Shown here one piece after another: positions 1 through 7,771 of a DNA stretch of 64,000 nucleotides. The position numbers and the translations under genes are program-made. The stretch comes from Thermicanus aegyptius DSM 12793 (lineage in GTDB: Bacteria > Bacillota > Bacilli > Thermicanales > Thermicanaceae), in assembly GCF_000510645.1 (NCBI RefSeq), contig NZ_KI783301.1:3053788-3117787 (forward strand), in the 5' to 3' direction. How positions within the stretch are numbered: the first letter of the stretch is position 1; each line of letters opens with the position of its first letter. The notes under the pieces are model-generated. The model made no database searches. It saw nothing but the letters and a program-made list of their open reading frames with translations, and was not told the origin of the DNA.

Positions 1-650
1 TTCAACCAGCCGAAAAACGCACTCCAACTGGCTTCAGACTCGCTATCCCCGATGCGCATTCCTAGCACTTCACGGTATCCGTCTTCACCCACACCAGTAG
101 CAATCAAAGCAGCCCTCGAGCGCACCCTGCCATCCTCACGAATCTTTAGCACCATGGCATCCACGATCACAAAGGGGTATTCCTTGTCCTTCAGGCTTCG
201 TTCGTTCCATCCTTGGACAACGGGGTCCAATCGTTTACAGAGCTCCGATACGGTAGACTTGGAAAACTCTTCTCCACATAGCTCCTCCGTGATAGCGGCT
301 ACCTTCCTTGTGGATACACCATTAATAACCATCTCCATCATCGCCAGTAAAAGTGCCTGTTCACTGCGCTGATAACGGGCAAAAAGCTCTGTGGAAAACT
401 TGCCGCTACGGAGTCGTGGCACCCGCAATACCAGCGTACCGACGCGGGTCGTGATGGGATGGGGGCGAGTACCATTGCGATAACCCTGACGATCTTCAGA
501 CCGTTCGTAGGGCTCTGCATTCAACTGCTCAGTGGCCTGGGCTTGAAGAACCTGATTCAGCACCTGTTCTAGTAAGACAGCCACCCCCTTATCTCCAGAA
601 AATAGATCTTTCAAAATTTCATCGTTCAAGGTAATATTATATTGTGCCAT
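1..650 (-). CDS. IS256-family transposase, 3' part beyond the window
   Basis: DDE-type transposase of the IS256 (mutator) family, read without a stop from ATG at 650 to the window edge (216 codons). Residues near the start read MAQYNITLNDE; the segments EPYERSEDRQGYRNGTRP and VPRLRSGKFSTELF are typical of the family N-terminal half, and VDAMVLKIREDGRV holds the first catalytic Asp. A GGGAGG ribosome-binding site lies 8 bases before ATG 650; an ATG two codons upstream sits too close to it. The reading frame is intact as far as it can be seen, so the element may be active. The C-terminal catalytic part lies outside the window. Confidence 0.93.
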   Translation of the reverse strand, partial: MAQYNITLNDEILKDLFSGDKGVAVLLEQVLNQVLQAQATEQLNAEPYERSEDRQGYRNGTRPHPITTRVGTLVLRVPRLRSGKFSTELFARYQRSEQALLLAMMEMVINGVSTRKVAAITEELCGEEFSKSTVSELCKRLDPVVQGWNERSLKDKEYPFVIVDAMVLKIREDGRVRSRAALIATGVGEDGYREVLGMRIGDSESEASWSAFFGWL

Positions 651-769
651 CTCCATACCTCCCTGTAGATTTTGTTCACAAACTCATTCTACCAGAGAAG
701 GGCGGGGGTGGCACCTGTGTATTATGTCACCCAGCTGAACGATTGATTTTACACCAATTATACGGACTC
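1..769 (-). mobile_element. IS256-type insertion sequence, one end inside the window
   Basis: The transposase and about 120 bases of non-coding DNA beyond its start. A likely terminal inverted repeat is GAGTCCGTATAATTGG reading inward on the minus strand from about 769, followed by TGTAAAA, which resembles IS256-family ends. The other end is outside the window, so the repeat pair and the target duplication could not be checked; the boundary is approximate. Confidence 0.5.
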
Positions 770-830
770 AACTCAAATAAGACCCTATAACTTTATTATA
801 CCAAAGAACTGAGGTGATTGTTAGATTTAG

Positions 831-980
831 ATGCGACAAATCATTATTTCTATGTTCATCATCGCCTTTTTTCTCTTCTCTGCTACTTACACCACAGATG
901 ATATTAAGGTTATTACAGGTAAGGGTACCGGTTCAACTCAATTATTCCCTCATGAGGACGATCCGATCGATGGGAAATAA
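831..980 (+). CDS. Small exported peptide, 49 aa, unknown
   Basis: Reads MRQIIISMFIIAFFLFSATY, a hydrophobic signal-like segment, followed by a polar tail TTDDIKVITGKGTGSTQLF and an acidic end PHEDDPIDGK. A stop codon lies directly before the ATG. A GAGGTG at 811-816 is a possible ribosome-binding site but its spacing of 14 is long. The gene is AT-rich and precedes a secreted hydrolase gene by 28 bases on the same strand. Size and layout recall processed signalling peptides of Bacillales (Phr type), but no Rap-like receptor gene is adjacent. Function unknown. Confidence 0.5.
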   Translation: MRQIIISMFIIAFFLFSATYTTDDIKVITGKGTGSTQLFPHEDDPIDGK

Positions 981-1008
981 TTAAAAAAACATTTAAAGGA
1001 GACTTAAA

Positions 1009-1731
1009 ATGAAAAATGTCTTTTTCAAAAAGGGTAAATTGGGAGTAACTATTTTTCTTTCACTTCTGTTGATGATGCTTTCGCAACCAATGTACGCTGA
1101 AGAACCAAATAAGTTTGATAAGGATCAGGCGCTTAAGGAGTTGCAAGAAGATTTGATTGTGGTAGAAAAAAAGAGAAATGAAACAAAGAGCGTGTCGCCG
1201 AAGGAGTATGTGAAGGTATTGAATCAATTGAAGAAAAACGCTCCTCAGAAATACGAAAAAATTATGTCTGAGGAGTTGAACTCTCCTAGGTACGTACCAA
1301 GTTACTCTGGTCAAGTTGGAACAGAGGGGGATATTTTAGTCACATACGACAATAAAACCAGCGGTTGGCATCACGGACACGCTGCAATTGTGAGGTGGGA
1401 TAACACATATATTATCGAAGCATGGCCTGATGATGGTGTCCGATATTATGTGAACAACTGGGCTAGTCGCTTTATAGATGCACGTGGTTTTTGGGTAACA
1501 GGTGCAAGTGAAGATGATTATGATTATGCCGAAGACGTCGCTCAACGCCAAATAGGAGAACCATATTCGCTCACGACTAGTAAAGATGACACGACCAGAT
1601 GGTATTGCTCAAAGTTAGTCTGGTACGCCTGGAATCAACAAGGGTATGATTTAGACCCAGATGGTGGGTATTATGTACTTCCGTCTGATTTGGAAGATAG
1701 CGACTTAACTTACCGATTCTTCATTCAATAA
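1009..1731 (+). CDS. Secreted permuted NlpC/P60-like (YycO/YiiX-type) hydrolase
   Basis: Signal peptide of about 30 residues ending SQPMYA, then a Lys/Glu-rich helical linker (about 35-95), then a papain-like domain with circularly permuted order: GHAAIV with His124 comes first, an acidic IIEAW (Glu137) follows, and the probable nucleophile Cys200 lies in WYCSKLVW. This order is known for the YiiX/YycO group of the NlpC/P60 superfamily, which cleaves amide bonds in lipids or peptidoglycan; the substrate here is not known. AGGAGA precedes the ATG. A terminator follows. Base composition is clearly more AT-rich than the backbone. Confidence 0.72.
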   Translation: MKNVFFKKGKLGVTIFLSLLLMMLSQPMYAEEPNKFDKDQALKELQEDLIVVEKKRNETKSVSPKEYVKVLNQLKKNAPQKYEKIMSEELNSPRYVPSYSGQVGTEGDILVTYDNKTSGWHHGHAAIVRWDNTYIIEAWPDDGVRYYVNNWASRFIDARGFWVTGASEDDYDYAEDVAQRQIGEPYSLTTSKDDTTRWYCSKLVWYAWNQQGYDLDPDGGYYVLPSDLEDSDLTYRFFIQ

Positions 1732-1740
1732 AATTAAGAT

Positions 1741-1782
1741 AGCGTGATTTTCTCCTACATGGAAATCACGCTTACTTTTTAA
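1741..1782 (+). terminator. Rho-independent terminator after the YycO-like gene
   Basis: Perfect 10-bp stem AGCGTGATTT (1741-1750) with AAATCACGCT (1763-1772), loop of 12, followed by a T-rich tail at 1773-1782. Confidence 0.8.
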
Positions 1783-1803
1783 AGTCAACGATCACTGGAG
1801 GTA

Positions 1804-2898
1804 ATGATGAAAAAAGGATTATGGCTTTTTCCTGCAGTGATTATCATAACTGCAGGTATAATTGCATATATTGCGTACAAAAATTCCAACAACGTTATGA
1901 ATAATGTAGGTTATTCTCCATCGGCCGGAACAACTGTGGAATTCGAGTACATTAATGCTAAAAATGAAGGACAAATTGATGTTCCAATAGGAATTATTTA
2001 TTCACATCCTTTTTATAACAAATCATACTTCGTCAAGATTTCAAATGATAAAATCACATCCGCTAAAATTAAAGCAGCAGGTATTTTAAAGATGGAACAA
2101 TCAAGCGAAAATGAACGGGAAATATGGATGTGGTCAGATCGAGTAGATCAACTTTATCGATTTGATTATGAAACAATGAGGTTGTTGGAAATGCGGAATT
2201 TAAAAGCCCCACTCAGTTTATTTGAAGATCATAAACAAACGATACTTAAGGGACTTAACATTGATTTTAAAGAAAATCGACTGGAATATACCTTCAAAGA
2301 TAAAGAACATTCCATTCAGTTACCACCATTTCTTCTTCAAGCACTTATCGACAGAAACCATATTTACCTGTTTTCGGATATCGTAGAAAAAAAGAAATCC
2401 GTTCTCTATGTGATCAATATAAATGATGGAAAAATCATCCATACCATATCTTTGAATGATTCTTTTGCATCTGACATCGTTCATTACCGTCACTACATTG
2501 TTTTAAGCACAAAACGGCATGTTTCTGCTGTAGATACTCGGGACTGGAGTGTGAAGTACATTGAGCTTCCCAATTCAACTATCCAACCCGATCACTTTTA
2601 TCTTTTCGAAAACAATTTATACGTTTCTTACGGAGACAATGTTACGCATGAAGCAGGATTGCTAAGAATGAATGAAAGCTTGAACATAATAGCGAATTAC
2701 CGATTTCATTTTCCGTATAATAGTGCCGAATTCTTTAATGATCGAATCTATGTTTTATCCCAATTGCCATCTTACAACCACAAAAGTTTTAATGGAATAA
2801 TAGGGGTCTTCTCAATTCACGACGGGAAGAAACTGGCACAACGCTTACTGCCAAATAAGGAAGTAAAAGTACAGGATTTCATCATTCTGCCCAGATAA
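1804..2898 (+). CDS. Membrane-anchored extracellular protein, possibly beta-propeller, unknown
   Basis: One N-terminal membrane anchor (about residues 5-25, LWLFPAVIIITAGIIAYIA) followed by about 335 residues predicted outside the cell. The outer part has repeated patterns of the kind NHIYLFSD, DGKIIHTI, DRIYVLSQ and HDGKKLAQRL, typical of WD40- or PQQ-like propeller blades, but no family was recognised. ATG 1804 and ATG 1807 are both possible; GGAGGT at 1797-1802 is close to both and favours 1807. AT-rich like its neighbours. Followed 13 bases later by a small membrane protein, suggesting one transcript. Confidence 0.6.
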   Translation: MMKKGLWLFPAVIIITAGIIAYIAYKNSNNVMNNVGYSPSAGTTVEFEYINAKNEGQIDVPIGIIYSHPFYNKSYFVKISNDKITSAKIKAAGILKMEQSSENEREIWMWSDRVDQLYRFDYETMRLLEMRNLKAPLSLFEDHKQTILKGLNIDFKENRLEYTFKDKEHSIQLPPFLLQALIDRNHIYLFSDIVEKKKSVLYVININDGKIIHTISLNDSFASDIVHYRHYIVLSTKRHVSAVDTRDWSVKYIELPNSTIQPDHFYLFENNLYVSYGDNVTHEAGLLRMNESLNIIANYRFHFPYNSAEFFNDRIYVLSQLPSYNHKSFNGIIGVFSIHDGKKLAQRLLPNKEVKVQDFIILPR

Positions 2899-2911
2899 AG
2901 GAGAAAAGAAA

Positions 2912-3244
2912 ATGCCGTTACCCGATTATGTATGGTTCATCTATTACACGTTCTTCGCTCTAACCTTGGTGTACGGAATCTTGGTTTTAATCAAAGGGGT
3001 GATCCCCCGCCTCTGGTCGACTATAGCCGTCGTAGGAACCATTTCGTTTCTACCCCTCGCCTTTAGTTACAGTTTTTATCGGCCCGAAAACGAAAATGAA
3101 TGGGAACATTTCATAAACGGGATTGTGCGAGGCGATCCTTATGCCTGGTTGCTTTTACTCTTTTTCTTATACTTGATCATTTGGTGGTTTTTTGCGATAC
3201 GCGGGATCATGAAACAGGGTCCGGCTTCTCGAACCAAATCCTGA
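2912..3244 (+). CDS. Small integral membrane protein, 110 aa, unknown
   Basis: Three hydrophobic segments are visible: about residues 6-29, 35-53 and 77-98, the last rich in Leu/Trp/Phe (YLIIWWFFAI). An acidic stretch RPENENEWEHF lies between segments two and three. AAAGGAG precedes the ATG by a normal spacing. It follows the anchored protein gene by 13 bases and is the last gene of the cassette. No family recognised; the spacing suggests it works with the preceding gene. Confidence 0.55.
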   Translation: MPLPDYVWFIYYTFFALTLVYGILVLIKGVIPRLWSTIAVVGTISFLPLAFSYSFYRPENENEWEHFINGIVRGDPYAWLLLLFFLYLIIWWFFAIRGIMKQGPASRTKS

Positions 3245-3284
3245 TAACTCATGGAATGGATAAAACAATCTCCTCCCATATAAA

Positions 3285-3313
3285 CAAAAAAAGATCCCCT
3301 CAAGCGGGGGATC
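3285..3313 (-). terminator. Terminator of the alpha/beta hydrolase gene
   Basis: On the minus strand GATCCCC (3313-3307) pairs with GGGGATC (3299-3293), loop of 7, followed by a run of seven or more T. The plus strand has no T run after the stem, so it mainly serves the minus-strand gene. Confidence 0.75.
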
Positions 3314-3356
3314 TCCACGTAGGATGAAATCAAATCCGCTTTAACCGGCATTTCCT

Positions 3357-4259
3357 CTAGGAACGGATAAATTCCACCATGATCTCCACCAATCCCGGCA
3401 AATCATCCACAATGGGAGAATGGCCCCAATTTTCTTTGATCACGAGCTTCGCATTCTCACCAATCGCCAGTGCGGTGGATGTGGCCATATATTCGGGAAC
3501 GACCAGATCTTGCTTGCCCCATAAGACGAGGGTGGGAATCTCAATCCGGTCGATCCGGCCGCTTCCTTCGGTTACCCCGTTAAACCCGTGCCCCATATTG
3601 AAGGAGGCGAGGGCGTAATCCACATCGACCAGGTTCCGTTGGGTCAGCATATCTTCCAGATAGGCTTCATATTCCTCCGGATCCGGTTGATTCCGGTTAT
3701 AGATGACGGCGTTCCAAATCATGCGCAGGGTTTCTTTATCCCGGTTCGCATAGGCATTTACTATGGGAATCACCTTCACCGGATCGTTGGCGATCTCTTC
3801 CTTCGTCGTCAGGTAATCCCCCGGAATCTCCTCCCCTCTCTCATTCTTCCGAAAGATGGGGTAGCCTGTATACCCCACGCTCTCCAGGAGGATCAACTTC
3901 TTTGCATATCCCGGAAAATTGGCCACAAACTCCATCGCCACCCCTCCGCCGGTGGACCAGCCGGCGATGGTGAAGTCCTTTAAACCCAGAAGATCTACGA
4001 AAGCCTTTACATCCGCGGCGAAATCAAAAAGAGAGTCGATCGGCTTATGGTACGTAGATAAACCAAATCCCCTTAAGTCGACCGCCACCATCCGAACTCC
4101 CTCGGGCATGGCCATTAAGACCGGTTGCCAATGCCGGGAAGAGGTCATGTTGCCATGAATGAGGAGCAAGAGCTCCTCTCCCTCCCCCGCCGTCCGGTAC
4201 CCCATCCTCTCCCCATTGGGCAGCAGCACCACCTCATGAACTTCAATCGTTCGCTCCAT
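3357..4259 (-). CDS. Alpha/beta-fold hydrolase
   Basis: Full-length alpha/beta hydrolase of 300 residues. Oxyanion-hole motif LLIHGN at about 32-37, nucleophile elbow GWSTGG with Ser102, acid in LVLWGKQDLVVP, and catalytic His280 in ENWGHSPIV. The start has GAGGAGG upstream. This group includes esterases, lipases and dehalogenase-like enzymes; the substrate cannot be read from the sequence. Stands alone between the AT-rich cassette (convergent) and selD. Confidence 0.8.
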   Translation of the reverse strand: MERTIEVHEVVLLPNGERMGYRTAGEGEELLLLIHGNMTSSRHWQPVLMAMPEGVRMVAVDLRGFGLSTYHKPIDSLFDFAADVKAFVDLLGLKDFTIAGWSTGGGVAMEFVANFPGYAKKLILLESVGYTGYPIFRKNERGEEIPGDYLTTKEEIANDPVKVIPIVNAYANRDKETLRMIWNAVIYNRNQPDPEEYEAYLEDMLTQRNLVDVDYALASFNMGHGFNGVTEGSGRIDRIEIPTLVLWGKQDLVVPEYMATSTALAIGENAKLVIKENWGHSPIVDDLPGLVEIMVEFIRS

Positions 4260-4510
4260 CCCGAATCCTCCTCTCCTAAGATACGTTTATTCTACAATAC
4301 GGCAGTTACAAAAGAGAAACATGCGGAGGTCGCCGGGATGCCCCAAGATTTGGGGCCATATGGTGGAGCCATCTCCGCCCTCAACCTGGGGAGGAGACTC
4401 TTTTCGGGGAATGGGATGATTACGAAAAAAGGAGATACTGCGGCTGAAAATACCGAAGAGCCTATTCAACTTTGATGGGGGTGCGCATGCAACAAGGGAG
4501 ACCGGAAAGA

Positions 4511-4544
4511 TAAAAGGAAGGAGCTCCTAGAGGGTGAGCTCCTT
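4511..4544 (-). terminator. Terminator overlapping the selD stop
   Basis: Nine-base stem AAGGAGCTC / GAGCTCCTT, loop of 9, followed on the minus strand by CCTTTTATC. The stem lies across the selD stop codon. Confidence 0.65.
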
Positions 4545-5585
4545 CACCACATGGATGATGCCCGGATGCTCGGAAACGACCCTCCCGATGGCCACGGCAC
4601 CAATCCCCTGCCGGTTCATCTCCTTCACCATCTTCCACCCTTCTTCAGGGGGCAGGCTCAAAAGAAGCCCTCCGGAGGTAACGGCGTCTGAGAGGATGAG
4701 ACGGTCCGTTTCATCGATCTCCCGTTCATAATCCACTTTATCCCTTAACCAGCGGTAATTTGCTTTCGATCCCCCGGGAAAAACCTGCTGCTCCGCCAGT
4801 TCCCTCGTCTTGGGAAGGATGGGTACCCGGGAGAAGGCGATTTCCATTCCTACCGAACTCCCCCGCGCCATCTCTGAGGCATGTCCCAGGAGTCCAAATC
4901 CCGTCACATCTGTGGCCGCATGAACCGGATAACGGCGAGCGATTTCGGCCGTCTCCCGATTGAGGGTGGCCATCAACTTCATCACCTGCTCAATGCTTTC
5001 CTGATCCAGTTTCTCCCTTTTGATGGCGGTGGTTAAGACGCCGATCCCGATGGGCTTCGTAAGGATGAGGAGGTCGCCCGGACATGCCCCTGCGTTGGTC
5101 CATATCTTTGCCGGATGGATGAGGCCGGTTACCGCCATGCCGAACTTCGGTTCCTCATCGTCGATGGAATGGCCGCCCAGGAGCGTTACCTCCGCCTCCT
5201 GTAGTTTATCGGCCGCGCCTCGGAGGATCTCGGCTAAGATCCTCTTCTCCACCTTGCTGATCGGAAATCCTACAATATTTAAAGCGGTGACCGGCTTTCC
5301 TCCCATCGCATAAACATCGCTTAACGCATTGGCCGCCGCGATCTGTCCGTACATATAGGGATCATCCACAATGGGCGTGAAGAAATCGACCGTCTGCACG
5401 AGGGCCAAATCATCGGAGAGTTTGTAAATTCCTGCATCATCCGCGGTGTCCAACCCGACGAGTAGATCGGGATGAGGTGTTCCTCTCGGTAAATGACGCA
5501 GAACCTGCGTCAGGTCCTCCGGACCGATTTTACAGCCTCAGCCGGATTTGGAAGAAAGCGATGTTAATTTGAACGGGTCGCTCAC
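4527..5585 (-). CDS. selD: Selenophosphate synthase, itself a selenoprotein (in-frame UGA)
   Basis: Makes selenophosphate from selenide and ATP, the selenium donor for selenocysteine. The obvious reading frame without stops begins inside the protein at 5453, but the same frame continues upstream through a UGA at 5540-5538 to a GTG start at 5585 preceded by AAAGGGGG. The protein then begins MSDPFKLTSLSSKSG-Sec-GCKIGPEDL: the UGA falls exactly where SelD has its catalytic Cys or Sec before GCK, giving Sec16 and the partner Cys18 in a protein of 352 residues, the usual length. Conserved VQTVDFFTPIVDDPY and ATDVTGFGLLGH segments follow. A SECIS-like hairpin lies 25 bases past the UGA. An automatic gene caller would truncate this gene. 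Confidence 0.93.
5494..5512 (-). promoter_or_regulatory. SECIS element of selD
   Basis: In the mRNA an 8-bp stem UGACGCAG / CUGCGUCA closes a GUU loop, beginning 25 bases after the UGA codon. The top, GCAGGUUCUGC, closely resembles the apical part of the well-known fdhF SECIS (GCAGGUCUGC), where the loop G and U are read by SelB. Position, loop and stem all fit a bacterial SECIS. Confidence 0.85.
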
Positions 5586-5613
5586 TGAACTCACCCCCTT
5601 TAGCCATAAGCCC

Positions 5614-5643
5614 ATTATAGTACAGCCAGGGGGAGCATGCCAA
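5614..5643 (-). promoter_or_regulatory. selD promoter
   Basis: On the minus strand TTGGCA (5643-5638), 18-base spacer, TATAAT (5619-5614). Transcription would start near 5607, some 22 bases before the GTG start of selD, which supports that start over the internal ATG. Confidence 0.7.
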
Positions 5644-5751
5644 ACATAACCGTTAGGGGAAAAGCTGCAGGTCGGTGAAATGATGGGGATAAGACGCTCC
5701 GCTTTCCAGCGCGACGGAAGGGATGAAAAGCAAACAGGTGAAAAGCACTAT

Positions 5752-5783
5752 AAAAGGCATTCCACGAAGGAATGCCTCTTTTT
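5752..5783 (-). terminator. Terminator after tRNA-Thr
   Basis: Perfect 9-bp stem AGGCATTCC (5755-5763) / GGAATGCCT (5769-5777). T runs occur on both strands, longer on the plus strand, but the gene it follows is the minus-strand tRNA. Confidence 0.7.
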
Positions 5784-5791
5784 CCTATGTA

Positions 5792-5865
5792 TGGTGCCGA
5801 GTGGGAGAATCGAACTCCCAATTACGCATTACGAGTGCGCCGTTATACCATTTAACTAACTCGGC
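5792..5865 (-). tRNA. tRNA-Thr (anticodon CGT)
   Basis: Cloverleaf: acceptor GCCGAGT / ACTCGGC, three-pair D stem GTT/AAC, anticodon stem GCGCA / TGCGT with loop CTCGTAA giving anticodon CGT, T arm GGGAG TTCGATT CTCCC, discriminator A, encoded CCA. Decodes ACG. Confidence 0.95.
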
Positions 5866-5882
5866 GAAAAGTCACATACTTT

Positions 5883-5910
5883 ATTTTACCCATGTTACGG
5901 AGAATGTCAA
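5883..5910 (-). promoter_or_regulatory. tRNA-Thr promoter
   Basis: TTGACA (5910-5905), 16-base spacer, TAAAAT (5888-5883) on the minus strand, about 18 bases before the tRNA. The -35 box overlaps the stop codon of the upstream Nudix gene. Confidence 0.75.
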
Positions 5911-6539
5911 ATATTCTTTTTTACCAACTGCAGAAATTGCTGGAGAATCCGGGCCGTGAGGCCCCAAATGACATAATTCTTATAGAAGAAAAAGTACTCG
6001 GGGATCTTTTTGCGACGGAAACGATACTCTTTCCCACCTGTAATGTGCTGGTAAGGAAAATTCTTGTCGGGAATCAGGCGAAGGTCTAATTCATAAACCT
6101 CCGGTTCCTGGGCGAGCAAGGTCTCCAAAGGGACGGTGAAAACCTCCTGCACCTCCTCCGGATTAAAGGAGATAAGCTCCGCCCTTTTCAAAATGCCTAC
6201 AAAGGTATGAATCGCCATCTGGTACGGGGGAACGATGACACCCAGATCATGAATCACCTCAATCTCTTCCCGGGGAAGGCCAAGTTCCTCCGCCGTCTCC
6301 CGTACCGCCGTCGTCTTGGGGCTTCCATCCCCATTTTCCATCTTCCCGCCCGGGAAGCTGATCTCTCCCGGCTGCCTGCGTAAAGAGAGGGACCGGACTT
6401 CAAAGAGAACCTCCACTTCACCCTCGTTCTCCACGAGGGGAAGTAGAACCGCATACCGGGTGAGCTCGGCGAAACCGTACACTTCCGGCTTTTCATGCTG
6501 AATCGCTGAAACCACCTCATGAAGCTGAAGTCTTCCCAT
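5907..6539 (-). CDS. Nudix hydrolase, CoA pyrophosphatase (NudL/YeaB) type
   Basis: Hydrolyses nucleoside diphosphate derivatives; this subgroup acts on coenzyme A and its derivatives. The UPF0035 motif LRRQPGEISFPGGK comes directly before the Nudix box, of which GGKMENGDG, RETAEELGL and EEIE are visible. The start is placed at ATG 6539 (MGRLQLHEVV), preceded by AAAGGGGAGG at normal spacing; this gives 210 residues, the usual length. A longer frame back to 6656 adds 39 residues rich in Lys/Arg with no support. Monocistronic, ahead of tRNA-Thr. Confidence 0.85.
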   Translation of the reverse strand: MGRLQLHEVVSAIQHEKPEVYGFAELTRYAVLLPLVENEGEVEVLFEVRSLSLRRQPGEISFPGGKMENGDGSPKTTAVRETAEELGLPREEIEVIHDLGVIVPPYQMAIHTFVGILKRAELISFNPEEVQEVFTVPLETLLAQEPEVYELDLRLIPDKNFPYQHITGGKEYRFRRKKIPEYFFFYKNYVIWGLTARILQQFLQLVKKNI

Positions 6540-6790
6540 CCTGCCATCCTCCCCTTTTACGGACACTCTGTTTCTCCTCACAGCCCGCTTCCACTTGACC
6601 TTATTCCGATTCTCCCCACGCCGGGCCATCCCCATGCCACAGTCCGATTTATTCATGATGCTTCATGCGTCCTTTACTCTATATTCCCCACGTTCCTCTA
6701 AACTCCTTCCCATCAAATTCATTTTTTATCTTAAAGGCCATTCATCCCGAGAGCAAGCCCTCCGGTTTTCTGGCTTACTTTTTTATAACG

Positions 6791-6824
6791 TGTTAAAATG
6801 AATCCGTAGTGAGAATAATTCTTA
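6791..6824 (+). promoter_or_regulatory. Extended -10 promoter with Fur-family-like operator, upstream of chdC
   Basis: TGTTAAAAT at 6791-6799 is an extended -10 element; the -35 region is weak. Just downstream TGAGAAT-A-ATTCTTA (6810-6824) is a 7-1-7 inverted repeat with one mismatch between halves, the geometry of Fur/PerR boxes. It would cover about +4 to +18 of the transcript. Confidence 0.5.
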
Positions 6825-6841
6825 TGAATAGAGGTGGCAGA

Positions 6842-7576
6842 ATGAGCGAAGCAGCACATACGATTGAAGGCTGGTATACCTTGCACGATTTTCGCACCAT
6901 GGATTGGCAGGCATGGAAGGCCGCTTCGGATGAGGAACGGGCGGAGGTCCTCCATACGCTTGAGGGATTTCTGCACGGCTGGCAGGATATCGAAGATCAA
7001 GGCAAGGGAAGCTATGGCCTCTACTCCATCGTCGGACATAAGGCGGATCTCCTCTTTCTCCATATGCGTCCTACCTTAAAGGAGTTAAACGAGATTGAAA
7101 ACGAGGTGAATAAAAGCCGGCTCGCCCAGTACCTTTACCCGACCCGCTCCTATGTCTCCATCGTGGAGCTGGGTGGATACACCGGCGATCCGGAAAAGGA
7201 TCCCACCGTAAAATCCCGTCTCTACCCGATCCTCTCCAAGGATAAACACATCTGTTTCTATCCCATGAACAAAAAGCGGCAGGGAAACGAGAACTGGTTC
7301 ATGCTGCCTACCGAGGAACGGATCCGCATGATGAAAAACCACGGGGCGATCGGAAGAAAATATGCAGGCAAGGTACAGCAGATCGTCACCGGTTCCGTCG
7401 GATTGGATGATTGGGAATGGGGCGTTACCCTCTTTGCCGAGGATCCTCTCCAGTTCAAAAAGATCGTCTATGAGATGCGGTTCGACGAGGTGAGCGCCCG
7501 CTTCGGCGAATTTGGCGATTTCCTCGTGGGATACGGGATTCCTAAAGAGGATCTAAACCGGTATTTCCGCATATAA
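6842..7576 (+). CDS. chdC: Coproheme decarboxylase (HemQ)
   Basis: Last step of the coproporphyrin-dependent haem pathway of Gram-positive bacteria: peroxide-driven oxidative decarboxylation of two propionates of coproheme to give haem b. Chlorite-dismutase fold of 244 residues. The substrate Tyr140 in ICFYPMNKKR and the proximal iron ligand His167 in KNHGAIGR stand 27 residues apart, as known for the Geobacillus enzyme. WYTLHDFR near the start is family typical. ATG 6842 has GAGGTGG upstream; an in-frame ATG at 6809 lies on top of the putative operator and is rejected. Confidence 0.93.
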   Translation: MSEAAHTIEGWYTLHDFRTMDWQAWKAASDEERAEVLHTLEGFLHGWQDIEDQGKGSYGLYSIVGHKADLLFLHMRPTLKELNEIENEVNKSRLAQYLYPTRSYVSIVELGGYTGDPEKDPTVKSRLYPILSKDKHICFYPMNKKRQGNENWFMLPTEERIRMMKNHGAIGRKYAGKVQQIVTGSVGLDDWEWGVTLFAEDPLQFKKIVYEMRFDEVSARFGEFGDFLVGYGIPKEDLNRYFRI

Positions 7577-7603
7577 ACGGGCAATCGAAAGGGTTACAAA
7601 AGA

Positions 7604-7643
7604 TGTGCTGCTCATCCGGCGAGGTGGGCAGCACATGATTTTT
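7604..7643 (+). terminator. Terminator of chdC
   Basis: Thirteen-pair stem starting TGTGCTGCTCATC and ending GGTGGGCAGCACA (two G-U pairs) followed by a run of six T. Confidence 0.85.
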
Positions 7644-7771
7644 TAAAAGATGGCAGGCAAATGGTGAAATGGGCTCGTGCAGGATGCACATTTATCCCGC
7701 CCACTCTATATCTTAATATGGAATCCCATTTCAAAAGAAATTCTTATTGAAATCAAAAGGAGGGTTTATGT

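Noticed and set aside
4260-4510. Possible gene between the hydrolase and selD
   Set aside because: Only short frames without ribosome-binding sites or conserved patterns; nothing supported.
4527-5453. selD read only from the ATG at 5453
   Set aside because: This would remove the conserved N-terminus with GCK; the frame continues upstream through a UGA that fits selenocysteine, with SECIS, ribosome-binding site and promoter.
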